DNA from: CALJFL01 sp039964455
GTDB lineage: Bacteria > Pseudomonadota > Gammaproteobacteria > Pseudomonadales > Halieaceae
Reading direction: 5' to 3'
Length of the DNA: 64,000 bases
Assembly: GCA_039964455.1 (NCBI GenBank)
Contig: JBDVXK010000012.1
Coordinates: 434,001 to 498,000, forward strand
Part shown: positions 31,645 through 40,927 of the stretch, one piece after another
Numbering within the stretch: the first letter of the stretch is position 1
Layout of the letters: each line of letters begins with the position of its first letter
Made by a program: the position numbers and the translations under genes
The notes under the pieces: model-generated
What the model was told of the DNA's origin: nothing
Databases searched by the model: none
What the model saw: the letters and a program-made list of their open reading frames with translations, nothing else

Positions 31645-33156
31645 TCATCTGACCTGCACCAGAATACCATCGCTGTCAGCATGTAATACCTCACTTTCGG
31701 GAGCATGCCTCAATAACCACGAAACGCTCATCGCATCCTCTGGTGCAAAAATAATAAATTGGACGCCGATTTTTTCGAAGAGGCTAATCACGGCGATGGC
31801 ATCCAACTCCTCAAGCCGTTGATTTCCTAGTAGATACCAAACACGAAAGACATCTGGATCTCCATGCGCCAACATCAAACCGTCTAAGCCTGCAGCATAA
31901 ACAAGCTGCGGGGAACAATAATACAAAAATGGAAAGGAAGACCAGGAAAGATTCAAGACTGTATCGCCAATCTCTGCTCTATCATTCAAATATTGACAGT
32001 GGCCTTCAAATTTCAGCTCGTGTGACGGATATTCTGGATGCTTTAAAACCTGATGGAGGAACGTTACAACGATTATGAAAAAAACTAGTGCTGGCAAATA
32101 CTTTTTGCGAGCCTTGTTAACTAGGAGAGATGAACTGAAACCTAGCGCCACGGCACTGAGCGGCCCATACAGCTCCCCCATGCGCCAATGCCGTGCGTAC
32201 AAAAACAGGAATAAGGTCGCTGTTAAAGCGAAAACCAATGCATAGGTAAATGTATCTCGAGAGTAATCTTTCCGCCTCGAAAAAAAGATTATGACCCAAC
32301 TCGCGATCAGGCAAAAATGTCCAACGAACCCCAACTGAAACAACAATTCAAAGGGAACTGGCACCCATTCAGTACCCATAAGAGAAACGTCATCGATTGG
32401 AGAAATCAATCTCCCCAACATCATTACCGTGAAATAACTGATATTCTCGGGAAACCAAGGCGAAGTTAATAGAGCGAGCAGGAAGCCACCTAAGCAGGCA
32501 ACTACCATCTGACGATCATATTCGGCATTAACTAATCGATGCGCTATTAACGCAGCGATTCCTGTGACACCAGCAAGAATCACTCCTTGATAGGCATGAG
32601 CAAAGAAAAAAGTAAATATGGCCAACTTGATATAGGAGCGACTCGCCATCAAGAGCCCCAGCACCACAACCATTATAATTGCAGAATTCTGAGCCCTGAA
32701 CATCAGCAGCCTATCTGGGAGAAGATAAAGGCCCCAAACCCCGACAATTGCAAATACACCGGCGTATGCCACACCTTCAAGACGCATGAGAGCGCTCAAG
32801 ATAGCCGGAACAACAGCTGCCCACAAAACAGCTGCGTAAGAAATCCCGTTCTCTTCCGAAATGAGAGTGAATGGCTTTTGCATCCAATGTGTCAACCAAT
32901 GATGATCGGGGCCTTCCTTGCCCAGCAAAGTAAAAGGCAGGGCCTCAACACTTTGCGCCAAATTACCAAGACTCAATTTCGATGCCATCACAAAATGGAA
33001 GTAGCCGTCAGCACCTAGAGGCAGCGACTCAATATCGAAACATATAAAGAAAGCCAGACAACTTAGAAGGAATACAAGACTGGCCTCCACAAAAGCGAGG
33101 GCTCGAGTCTTTGCGCAAGCATCCTGGCTAGAAAAGGCAGACGAACTGAAATTCAT
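31645..33156 (-). CDS. STT3/GT-C-like multi-membrane protein of unknown acceptor
   Basis: A 503-residue protein with about 11-12 membrane helices and a C-terminal soluble part (about 385-503). The first external loop contains PLGADGYFHFVMA, which resembles the acidic donor-metal motif of STT3 or GT-C enzymes, and a later DHHWLTHWM. The C-terminal part has short strands (IGVQFIIFAPED). I recognise no exact family. It is AT-richer than its neighbours and sits between coaE and mutT, a junction otherwise occupied by housekeeping genes in relatives. It may take part in the same surface glycosylation as the genes near pilA (inference). Confidence 0.6.
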   Translation of the reverse strand: MNFSSSAFSSQDACAKTRALAFVEASLVFLLSCLAFFICFDIESLPLGADGYFHFVMASKLSLGNLAQSVEALPFTLLGKEGPDHHWLTHWMQKPFTLISEENGISYAAVLWAAVVPAILSALMRLEGVAYAGVFAIVGVWGLYLLPDRLLMFRAQNSAIIMVVVLGLLMASRSYIKLAIFTFFFAHAYQGVILAGVTGIAALIAHRLVNAEYDRQMVVACLGGFLLALLTSPWFPENISYFTVMMLGRLISPIDDVSLMGTEWVPVPFELLFQLGFVGHFCLIASWVIIFFSRRKDYSRDTFTYALVFALTATLFLFLYARHWRMGELYGPLSAVALGFSSSLLVNKARKKYLPALVFFIIVVTFLHQVLKHPEYPSHELKFEGHCQYLNDRAEIGDTVLNLSWSSFPFLYYCSPQLVYAAGLDGLMLAHGDPDVFRVWYLLGNQRLEELDAIAVISLFEKIGVQFIIFAPEDAMSVSWLLRHAPESEVLHADSDGILVQVR

Positions 33157-33175
33157 AAGATAAGCACAGGTGACT

Positions 33176-33191
33176 GTTAGAACAGTCTAAC
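33176..33191. repeat. Inverted repeat in front of the STT3-like gene
   Basis: GTTAGA, a 4-nt spacer and TCTAAC form a perfect 6-bp inverted repeat between mutT and the STT3-like gene, about 20 bases from the latter's start. No T-tract follows on the minus strand. An operator or a weak mutT terminator are both possible. Confidence 0.35.
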
Positions 33192-33207
33192 AAATCGCTA
33201 GATATTT

Positions 33208-33615
33208 TTATCGGTTATCCGCGGCCATAAACTCTGGAATCGCTTTCAGAATTGGCAGATTCGCCGCAGGAAACTGATACTCCGCGAGCTCCTCCACACT
33301 CACCCACATCAAAGGCTGCCCCTCCAGGCCTTCGGCCTCACCGCTAAAATTTCGTACTGTGTGAACATCCAGACGCACCGACTTGTCGCCGTAGTCATGT
33401 TCCACCAGCACTAGAGGCGCAATCTCACCCAGCACAATCCCAAGCTCCTCGCGCAGCTCACGAGCGAGTGCGAACTCCACGGTCTCACCGGTCTCCACTT
33501 TGCCGCCGGGAAATTCCCACAAGCCACCCTGATGGGCATCGTCGTGTCGACGGGTAATCAGGATACGGTTTTGGGCATCGAGGATGACGCCAACAGCCAC
33601 GTGAACATCATTCAT
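33208..33615 (-). CDS. mutT: 8-oxo-dGTP diphosphatase MutT (Nudix)
   Basis: Cleans the nucleotide pool of oxidised dGTP. The 135-residue protein has an intact Nudix box at residues 38-60 (G-x5-E-x7-RELREELG-I) and the start VHVAVGVILDAQNRILITRR usual for MutT, here split by family variation. It follows argJ without any gap. Confidence 0.93.
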   Translation of the reverse strand: MNDVHVAVGVILDAQNRILITRRHDDAHQGGLWEFPGGKVETGETVEFALARELREELGIVLGEIAPLVLVEHDYGDKSVRLDVHTVRNFSGEAEGLEGQPLMWVSVEELAEYQFPAANLPILKAIPEFMAADNR

Positions 33616-34842
33616 TCAGGTGCGGTACTCGGCGTTAATGCGAACATAATCGTAGGAAAAATCGGTGGTCCATACCGTTGCAACTACATCGCCACGTTGA
33701 AGTTCAACCCGAATGGTGAGCTCTTCAGGCGCCATCGCAGCAGCACCCTGCTCCTCTGTGTAGCTGGCTGCACGGCAGCCGTTCTCTGCGATAAGCACAT
33801 CATTGAGAAATACACTAACTGCCTCAACATCGAGATCAGTCACGCCCGCCCTACCTATGGCCGCCAGCAACCGACCCCAATTCGGGTCGCTGGCAAAGAG
33901 CGCGGTTTTAACCAAGGGAGAATGCGCGATGGTAAAAGCAACGTCCAGACACTCCTGCTCATTACCGCCACCATTCACTTCCACCGCCACGAACTTGCTG
34001 GCACCCTCGCCATCGCGAATCAAACCCTGCGCCACGTCGATGCAAACCTCCTGCAGTGCGTCACGCAATAGCGGATACAGAGCCTGCTCTTTAGACGTGA
34101 GCTCACTATTACCCGCCTGCCCCGTCGCCAGTAGCACGCAGGCGTCATTGGTGGAGGTATCACCATCTACGGTTATGCGATTAAACGACAGGTCGACCGC
34201 CTCAGAGAGCAGCGCCTGCAACACCGGCTGGGAAACCGCAGCATCCGTTGCAAGGTAAGCAAGCATGGTGGCCATATTCGGCCGGATCATGCCGGCACCC
34301 TTGGCTATACCAGTCACCACATAGTCACGACCTTCACAGGTAAACCTGACTGAGCATCCCTTTGGGCGGGTATCGGTGGTGAGAATTCCTTCGGCCGCTG
34401 CTGCCCAGCCGCCATCAGAAAACGCAGCAAGTGCTTCTGGAATGGCTGCGACAATTTTATCAACGGGCAGAGGCTCACCGATCACGCCGGTGGAAAAAGG
34501 TAGCACAGCAGACTCATCACAAGATGCCCGTTCTGCGGTCGCCGTTGCGCAGGCAATCGCATCTTCTATGCCAGCTGCGCCCGTGCCGGCATTGGCATTA
34601 CCAGTATTGATCAGTAAATACCGCGGCTCATTCCCACAACTGGCAAGATGATCGCGGGCGACCGTCACCGGCGCCGCGCAAAATGCGTTGCGGGTAAATA
34701 CTGCGGCACAGCGCGTGCCCTCGCTGGCTTCGATCAGCACCAAATCCTTGCGGCCTGGTGTCTTGATGCCCGCACTGACGGTGGCAAGGCGAATACCCGC
34801 CACAGGCCTCAGCGCCGGCAGCTCTCCTGTACCTACCGCCAT
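33616..34842 (-). CDS. argJ: Bifunctional ornithine acetyltransferase / N-acetylglutamate synthase
   Basis: Transfers acetyl from N-acetylornithine to glutamate in the cyclic arginine pathway and may also make N-acetylglutamate from acetyl-CoA. The 408-residue proenzyme has the self-cleavage region GAGMIRPNMATMLAYLATDA, where the Thr of ATML becomes the new N-terminal nucleophile, and the C-terminal ELTIRVELQRG...TTDFSYDYVRINAEYRT signature, here interrupted for brevity. I start at the ATG at 34842, with GGGAG upstream. The frame is open for 79 more codons, but that stretch lies antisense-free inside the end of secA and has low-complexity, non-family sequence. Confidence 0.95.
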   Translation of the reverse strand: MAVGTGELPALRPVAGIRLATVSAGIKTPGRKDLVLIEASEGTRCAAVFTRNAFCAAPVTVARDHLASCGNEPRYLLINTGNANAGTGAAGIEDAIACATATAERASCDESAVLPFSTGVIGEPLPVDKIVAAIPEALAAFSDGGWAAAAEGILTTDTRPKGCSVRFTCEGRDYVVTGIAKGAGMIRPNMATMLAYLATDAAVSQPVLQALLSEAVDLSFNRITVDGDTSTNDACVLLATGQAGNSELTSKEQALYPLLRDALQEVCIDVAQGLIRDGEGASKFVAVEVNGGGNEQECLDVAFTIAHSPLVKTALFASDPNWGRLLAAIGRAGVTDLDVEAVSVFLNDVLIAENGCRAASYTEEQGAAAMAPEELTIRVELQRGDVVATVWTTDFSYDYVRINAEYRT

Positions 34843-34855
34843 TGGTCTGTGCTCC

Positions 34856-37594
34856 CTATGACAGCTGGCCGTGGCACTGTTTGTACTTCTTGCCGCTGCC
34901 ACAGGGGCATGGGTCGTTCCGACCAACCTTGGGTTCTGGTCGAGTAAAGGTTTGCGGTGTTTCTGGCTGAGGGGCTTCCTGTGGCTGGGCTTCAGCACCG
35001 GCACCCGCCATACCTGAGGCAACAGCATGCTCGAAGGCCAGCTTCTCGCGTTCCGCTTCCTCGCGTCTGCGCTGCTCAATCAATGCAGCCTCGTCCTGGC
35101 GTTGGATCTGAACGTGACTGAGGAATTTTATGACCTCATATTTGAGCCCGCTGAGTAACTCTTCAAACAGGGCAAATGACTCACGCTTGTATTCCTGCTT
35201 GGGATTCTTCTGCGCATAGGCACGCAAATGTATACCCTGACGTAAGTGGTCCATGGTCGCGAGGTGTTCCTTCCATAAGGTATCCAGCACCTGCAACATA
35301 ATCTGCTTTTCGATCTTGCGCATATCGGGGCCGACCTGCTCCGATTTCGCATCGTAGCCTGCCTGCACTTCCTGACAGATTTTCTCGCGCAGGGCTTCTT
35401 CATGCAGGTTGTCGTCACTCTCCAACCACTCCTGCACTGGCAGTGCGACGGCGAACTCTGCCTCAAGCTGTTTTTCCAGCCCAGGTACGTCCCACTGTTC
35501 CTCCACGCTCATTGGTGGAATGAACCCGTCTATGGCCTCGCCAACCACGTCCTCGCGTATCGCTGTGATAGTTTCGGAAATATCCGCTTCAGTCAGTAAG
35601 TCGTTGCGCTGCTGATAAACAATCTGCCGCTGGTCATTGGCCACGTCATCGTATTCAAGCAACTGCTTACGGATATCGAAGTTACGCCCTTCCACCTTAC
35701 GTTGGGCTTTCTCGATGGCATTGGTGACCATGCGATGCTCTATGGCTTCGCCTTTCTCCATACCCAAGGCCTGCATAAAGTTCTTCACCCGATCAGAGGC
35801 AAAGATACGCATCAGGTTATCTTCCAGTGACAGGTAAAAACGGGAAACCCCGGGATCACCCTGGCGACCCGAACGGCCTCGAAGCTGGTTGTCGATACGG
35901 CGGGATTCATGACGTTCTGTACCCAGGATATGCAAGCCGCCGGCCTCCAGTACCTGCGCCTGGCGCTCCGCCCATGCTGCCTTCACTTCCTCGCGCTTGC
36001 CCTCGCTGAGGTCGCCCATGGCTGCGACTTCAGCCTCAAAATTACCGCCCAATACGATATCGGTGCCCCGGCCTGCCATGTTGGTGGCGATGGTAACTAC
36101 GCCAGGCCTGCCGGCCTGGGCGATAATCTCCGCCTCCTGCTCGTGGTACTTGGCGTTCAACACCTTGTGTTCGATCTTGGATTTGCGGAAGCGCTGTGAC
36201 AGTTCTTCCGACGTCTCTACAGAAGCAGTACCCACCAACACCGGCGCGCCATTGGCCATACAATCTTTCACGTCGGCAACAATTGCGTCGAACTTCTCTT
36301 CCCGGCTTAAATACACCAGGTCGTTGAGATCGTCGCGCTTCTGCTGCACGTTGGTCGGTATCACCAACACCTCAAGCCCGTAGATCTGACGAAATTCGAA
36401 AGCTTCGGTATCAGCCGTACCGGTCATACCGGCCAGCTTTTCGTAGATACGGAAGTAGTTCTGGAAAGTGGTCGAGGCCAGCGTCTGGCTCTCACTTTGA
36501 ATATTGACCCCTTCCTTGGCCTCAATGGCCTGGTGCAAACCCTCGGACAACCGCCGACCCGGCATGGTTCGACCTGTGTGCTCATCAATTAGCACCACCT
36601 GATCGTCCTGAACGATGTATTCAACATCGCGGTGAAACAAGGCCTGGGCCCGCAGGCCGGAATAGACATGGTGAAGCAGGTTAAGATTAGTGGCGGCATA
36701 CAGGCTGTCACCTTCTTCCAACAACCCCTCTTCAGTCAGCAGTTCCTCGATGAAAACGTGACCATCTTCATTGAGCTCAACCTGCCGCTGCTTCTCGTCG
36801 ATGGTGTAATGGCCGGGCTGCGACTCGATCCCTTCCTCAGCCTCCACCTCTGGTTTCAGCGATGGCACCAGCTTGTTGATACGCTTGTAAAGCTCCGAGC
36901 TGTCCTCGGATGCACCAGAAATAATCAGCGGGGTCCGTGCTTCATCGATCAGGATGGAGTCAACCTCGTCCACGATGGCGAAGCTGAGTTGACCCTGCAT
37001 CCTGTCTTCCAGACTGAAGGCCATATTGTCGCGCAGATAGTCGAAGCCGAACTCGTTGTTGGTGCCATAGATGATGTCAGCGCTATAGGCGTCACGCTTC
37101 TGCTCAGGGCCCTGCCCGGAGCGAATCACACCAACCGAAATCCCCAGGAAGTTGTACAGTGGTCCCATCCAGCCAGCATCCCGGCTGGCCAGATAATCGT
37201 TAACAGTAATCAGGTGAACACTCTTGCCCGTCAGCGCGTTTAGATATGCCGGCAGTGTAGCTACCAGCGTTTTACCTTCGCCGGTACGCATCTCCGCAAT
37301 TTTGCCTTCATACAACGCCATTCCGCCTATCATCTGCACATCAAAATGGCGCATCCCCAGGCTTCGCTGCCCCGCCTCACGCACAACGGCGAAAGCTTCC
37401 GGCAACAGTGAATCGAGGGTGGCACCCTCTTCCAGTCGCTGTCGAAACTCTACCGTCTTAGCCGCCAGGGCCTCGTCAGTGAGTGCCTGCAGCGACTCTT
37501 CCAGTGCATTAATCTGCTTAACCACCTTGCCCATGCGCTTGAGCTCACGGTCATTGCGGCTACCAAAGACTTTCTTCAAAACATTGTTCATCAT
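34856..37594 (-). CDS. secA: Preprotein translocase ATPase SecA
   Basis: Motor of Sec-dependent protein export, acting with SecYEG. The 912-residue protein shows the start FGSRNDRELKRM, Walker A MRTGEGKTLVATL, Walker B FAIVDEVDSILIDEARTPL, TNMAGRGTDIVLGG, GTERHESRRIDNQLRGRSGR, and the C-terminal zinc site CPCGSGKKYKQCHG for SecB and lipid contact. Two adjacent ATGs (37594 and 37591) could start it. It lies between the M23 peptidase and argJ, as in Pseudomonas. Confidence 0.98.
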   Translation of the reverse strand: MMNNVLKKVFGSRNDRELKRMGKVVKQINALEESLQALTDEALAAKTVEFRQRLEEGATLDSLLPEAFAVVREAGQRSLGMRHFDVQMIGGMALYEGKIAEMRTGEGKTLVATLPAYLNALTGKSVHLITVNDYLASRDAGWMGPLYNFLGISVGVIRSGQGPEQKRDAYSADIIYGTNNEFGFDYLRDNMAFSLEDRMQGQLSFAIVDEVDSILIDEARTPLIISGASEDSSELYKRINKLVPSLKPEVEAEEGIESQPGHYTIDEKQRQVELNEDGHVFIEELLTEEGLLEEGDSLYAATNLNLLHHVYSGLRAQALFHRDVEYIVQDDQVVLIDEHTGRTMPGRRLSEGLHQAIEAKEGVNIQSESQTLASTTFQNYFRIYEKLAGMTGTADTEAFEFRQIYGLEVLVIPTNVQQKRDDLNDLVYLSREEKFDAIVADVKDCMANGAPVLVGTASVETSEELSQRFRKSKIEHKVLNAKYHEQEAEIIAQAGRPGVVTIATNMAGRGTDIVLGGNFEAEVAAMGDLSEGKREEVKAAWAERQAQVLEAGGLHILGTERHESRRIDNQLRGRSGRQGDPGVSRFYLSLEDNLMRIFASDRVKNFMQALGMEKGEAIEHRMVTNAIEKAQRKVEGRNFDIRKQLLEYDDVANDQRQIVYQQRNDLLTEADISETITAIREDVVGEAIDGFIPPMSVEEQWDVPGLEKQLEAEFAVALPVQEWLESDDNLHEEALREKICQEVQAGYDAKSEQVGPDMRKIEKQIMLQVLDTLWKEHLATMDHLRQGIHLRAYAQKNPKQEYKRESFALFEELLSGLKYEVIKFLSHVQIQRQDEAALIEQRRREEAEREKLAFEHAVASGMAGAGAEAQPQEAPQPETPQTFTRPEPKVGRNDPCPCGSGKKYKQCHGQLS

Positions 37595-37672
37595 TGCAAT
37601 CTACTACCCGAAAAACGACAAGGCCGCTCGACCATGTGGTAAGAGCGGTTCAAACACGTGCGGGGAAAACGA

Positions 37673-38602
37673 TCAGCGCGGAGTGCGGTGGACGTAGGTG
37701 GAGGGGTCGACGGCGCGACCGTGCTTGTACACTTCAAAGTGCACATGGGCGCCGGTAGATCGGCCACTGGATCCCATAATGCCAATGGGCTCGCCTTTGC
37801 GGACCACATCGCCAGGCTCAACCAGGTTTTGCTTGTTGTGCGCGTAACGGGTCACGAAACCATCATCGTGTGAGATTTCTACCATCTCACCATAACCAGT
37901 TTGGGTGCCGGTCCATGTCACCACACCAGCGGCAACGGCAATCACATTTGAGCCTTCCTTGCCGGCGAAATCGATGCCGTCATGCATCGCCAGATTACCG
38001 GTAAAGGGGTCTGTGCGCTGGCCAAAGTCAGAAGACACCCAGCCCTTCTCCACCGGCCTGCCTGAAATCCAGGCCTGCTTGTTCAAGTTGCGGTTGGTCA
38101 GCAGGGATTCAAGAATATCCAGCTGCTGCTCGCGGTCGCTAAGCCGTTCCTGAAACAGGCCCATCTCATCGCCAATATCGAATGCCTGATAATCGACGCT
38201 GAACTCACCCGCCAGTGGGCCGCCCATGGCCGGGGGCTGGCTAAAATCAAACTCGCCATCCTCAAGGTTTGCCATCGCGGTGAGGTGTTCACCCAGGGCA
38301 TCCAGTCGTGTCATACGGGCCTGAAATTCGGCCAGAGACATGGTCATTCCCTGTAAGCGGCTCTCGGATTGCTGCTTCAGGGCGGCCAATTCCTCAGCCT
38401 GCGATGCCAACTCGTCTTGCAGTGCTCCCAGCGCCGCGCCCTTGAGTGAGCGCGCTTCACTGTCCTGGCCAGCAAGATAGCCGATAGTCACCATTCCCAA
38501 GGGCAGCCCGAGGCAGCAAAGGGACAGCAAAGCACGGGACCAGCGCCCGAGTTCTATAGAACGGGATCCGCCATGCTTGCGATTAATGAGAATGACTTTC
38601 AT
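37673..38602 (-). CDS. M23-family peptidase, membrane-anchored (LytM-type)
   Basis: A 309-residue protein with a short cytoplasmic start, one membrane helix (about 25-45), a coiled-coil region (about 50-120) and a C-terminal LytM/M23 domain. The zinc residues are intact: H and D in MHDGIDFAG and the H-x-H of GAHVHFEVYKHG. M23 enzymes cut peptide cross-links in peptidoglycan, or act as amidase activators when degenerate. The intact site argues for a real endopeptidase. Its constant place between lpxC and secA in relatives suggests a role in growth or division. Confidence 0.9.
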   Translation of the reverse strand: MKVILINRKHGGSRSIELGRWSRALLSLCCLGLPLGMVTIGYLAGQDSEARSLKGAALGALQDELASQAEELAALKQQSESRLQGMTMSLAEFQARMTRLDALGEHLTAMANLEDGEFDFSQPPAMGGPLAGEFSVDYQAFDIGDEMGLFQERLSDREQQLDILESLLTNRNLNKQAWISGRPVEKGWVSSDFGQRTDPFTGNLAMHDGIDFAGKEGSNVIAVAAGVVTWTGTQTGYGEMVEISHDDGFVTRYAHNKQNLVEPGDVVRKGEPIGIMGSSGRSTGAHVHFEVYKHGRAVDPSTYVHRTPR

Positions 38603-38687
38603 TTGGGCTTAATTACCGAAAATGGCCGCGAACTATGCCATAAAGCGGTCACAAATACCACGTCAGGGGTGTGACCGGGGTCTCGAT

Positions 38688-39602
38688 TCAGGTGGCTGGA
38701 ACGGGGTTGGTGCTGTAAGAAATGGGGGCGGAAGCTTCGTCGTCAAAAGTGACCATTTCCCAGGCATCAGGCTGGGCAATCAGGGCACGCAGAGACGCGT
38801 TATTCAGGGCATGGCCCGATTTGTGGGCGCGAAACTCGCCAATCAGGCTATTGCCCAATAGGTACAGGTCGCCAATGGCGTCCAGCACCTTGTGCTTAAC
38901 AAATTCATCGTCGTAGCGCAGACCATCCTGGTTAAGGATGCGGTACTCATCCACGACGATGGCGTTATCGACGCTGCCGCCACGGGCCAGGCCCTTGGAG
39001 CGCAGATATTCAATCTCGTGCATGAAGCCGAAGGTTCGGGCACGGCTGACTTCTTTTACGAATGAGGTTGAGGAGAAATCTACTTCGGCGTGGGCAGTAC
39101 GATCGCGAAAAACGGGGTGGTCAAAATCGATGGTAAACGAGACTTTGAAGCCATCAAAGGGGAGGAAGCTGGCTACTTTGTCATCGTCTTCTACCGTGAC
39201 CGGTCGTTTAATGCGAATAAACTTCTTGGGCGCGTTTTGCTCCTCGATACCAGCTGACTGGATCAGGAATACAAAGGGCCCCGCACTGCCGTCCATAATC
39301 GGCACTTCTGGCGCACTGACATCGACAAATGCATTGTCTATGCCCAGGCCAGCCATGGCCGAAAGCAGGTGTTCAACCGTGGATACGCGTTCATTACCGG
39401 CTACAAGACTGGTTGAAAGGGTTGTGTCTCCGACATTCTCGGCACGGGCAGGAATCTCTACCACCGGGTTAAGATCTACCCGACGAAAGACGATACCGGT
39501 GTTGGCTGGTGCCGGGCTGAGGGTCAGATAGACCTTTTCACCCGTGTGCAGTCCTACACCTGTCGCCTTGATACTGTTCCGCAGTGTCCGCTGTCGAATC
39601 AT
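38688..39602 (-). CDS. lpxC: UDP-3-O-acyl-N-acetylglucosamine deacetylase LpxC
   Basis: Zinc deacetylase, the committed step of lipid A synthesis. The 304-residue protein starts IRQRTLRNSIKATGVGLHTG and shows STVEHLLSAMAGLGIDN (zinc His), the Phe-rich KVSFTIDFDHP and HKVLDAIGDLYLLG (second His and the Asp ligand). It closes the dcw cluster after ftsZ, the usual place in gammaproteobacteria. Confidence 0.98.
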   Translation of the reverse strand: MIRQRTLRNSIKATGVGLHTGEKVYLTLSPAPANTGIVFRRVDLNPVVEIPARAENVGDTTLSTSLVAGNERVSTVEHLLSAMAGLGIDNAFVDVSAPEVPIMDGSAGPFVFLIQSAGIEEQNAPKKFIRIKRPVTVEDDDKVASFLPFDGFKVSFTIDFDHPVFRDRTAHAEVDFSSTSFVKEVSRARTFGFMHEIEYLRSKGLARGGSVDNAIVVDEYRILNQDGLRYDDEFVKHKVLDAIGDLYLLGNSLIGEFRAHKSGHALNNASLRALIAQPDAWEMVTFDDEASAPISYSTNPVPAT

Positions 39603-39676
39603 AACTATTCCAACCGTATCCTGTGCCTTTGCAATGGCTGTAAGCCACCGCCGGAACAGATCCCGGTTGTGGCCCT

Positions 39677-40864
39677 CTAGTCAGCCTGGCGACGCAAAAA
39701 CGCGGGGATATCGAAATATTCCTCGCCGCCGGCTTCAGCTGCGACAGCTGCTGCCTGACCACCTGACGCCGCCCTGGTCGCACTGCTGCGCCTGAGGCCT
39801 GTCGGACGATCGAACTCTTTGTAATCGGGCTCTTCGGTCTCCAAATCTGCCGCCGGTTGTTGCTGCCTGGGTTCGCTGTCTACAACCTGTAAGGGCGCTC
39901 GTGCGGCCTCACTACCCAAGCCGGTGGCTACTACGGTCACCTTGAGCTCGTCTGTCATCTCTGGATCGATGACTGTCCCTACCACAACTGTCGCTTCTTC
40001 GGACGCAAATTCCTCGATCGTGTCGCCAACTTCGGAGAACTCTCCAAGTGACAGATCAAGGCCGGCGGTGATATTCACCAATATGCCGCGTGCACCCTGC
40101 AAATCTATGTCGTCCAGCAGTGGGCTGTTTATGGCGCGTTCTGCCGCTTCACGGGCTCTGTTTTCTCCCGCAGCGCGACCGGTACCCATCATCGCCATAC
40201 CCATCTCGGACATCACCGTACGCACATCCGCGAAATCCACATTGATCATTCCCGGACGGATAATCAGGTCGGCGATCCCCTGAACTGCGCCCAACAATAC
40301 ATCATTGGCCTCTTTAAAGGCATGCAAGAGACTGGTATTTTTTCCCAAAACCTCAAGCAGTTTTTCGTTGGGAATGGTGATTAAAGAGTCCACATGCTGC
40401 TGTAAATCCTTGACGCCTTCAACCGCTATTTTCAGCCTTTTCTTACCTTCAAAAGGGAATGGACGCGTCACTACCGCAACGGTCAAAATGCCCATTTCAC
40501 GCGCCACTTCAGCAACTACCGGTGCCCCACCAGTACCCGTACCGCCACCCATACCGGCGGTGATGAAGACCATGTCTGCACCCTGCAAGGAATCTGCGAT
40601 ACGGTCGCGATCCTCAAGTGCAGCTGCGCGCCCGATATCCGGATTCGCACCGGCACCCAGTCCCTTGGTAATTTCGCCACCAAGCTGCAGTACCGTCTTG
40701 GACTCGACGTCAGACAAGGCCTGCGCGTCGGTATTGGCGCAGATAAAATCCACGCCCTCCACCGCATTTTCGATCATGTGTTTGACCGCGTTACCGCCGC
40801 CTCCACCGATGCCCACGACCTTTATCACGGCGTTTTCTGGAATGTTATCGATCAGTTCAAACAT
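39677..40864 (-). CDS. ftsZ: Cell division GTPase FtsZ
   Basis: Tubulin-like GTPase that forms the Z ring. The 395-residue protein has the nucleotide-binding GIGGGGGNAV, the tubulin signature GGGTGTGGAPVVAEVA and the T7-loop segment NVDFADVRTVM. A variable linker of about 60 residues ends in the conserved C-terminal peptide DIPAFLRRQ that binds FtsA and ZipA. AAGGGGAGAT before the ATG gives a strong ribosome site, as expected for an abundant protein. Confidence 0.98.
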   Translation of the reverse strand: MFELIDNIPENAVIKVVGIGGGGGNAVKHMIENAVEGVDFICANTDAQALSDVESKTVLQLGGEITKGLGAGANPDIGRAAALEDRDRIADSLQGADMVFITAGMGGGTGTGGAPVVAEVAREMGILTVAVVTRPFPFEGKKRLKIAVEGVKDLQQHVDSLITIPNEKLLEVLGKNTSLLHAFKEANDVLLGAVQGIADLIIRPGMINVDFADVRTVMSEMGMAMMGTGRAAGENRAREAAERAINSPLLDDIDLQGARGILVNITAGLDLSLGEFSEVGDTIEEFASEEATVVVGTVIDPEMTDELKVTVVATGLGSEAARAPLQVVDSEPRQQQPAADLETEEPDYKEFDRPTGLRRSSATRAASGGQAAAVAAEAGGEEYFDIPAFLRRQAD

Positions 40865-40927
40865 GGTGTATCTCCCCTTTTATAAGATTGCCGCACTTTC
40901 GCGCGACGCTTTACTGCTAAAAATTGG

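Noticed and set aside
34843..35079. N-terminal extension of argJ by 79 codons
   Set aside because: It overlaps the secA coding end in another frame, is rich in Arg, Lys and Pro, and ArgJ homology begins only at the ATG at 34842, which has its own ribosome site.
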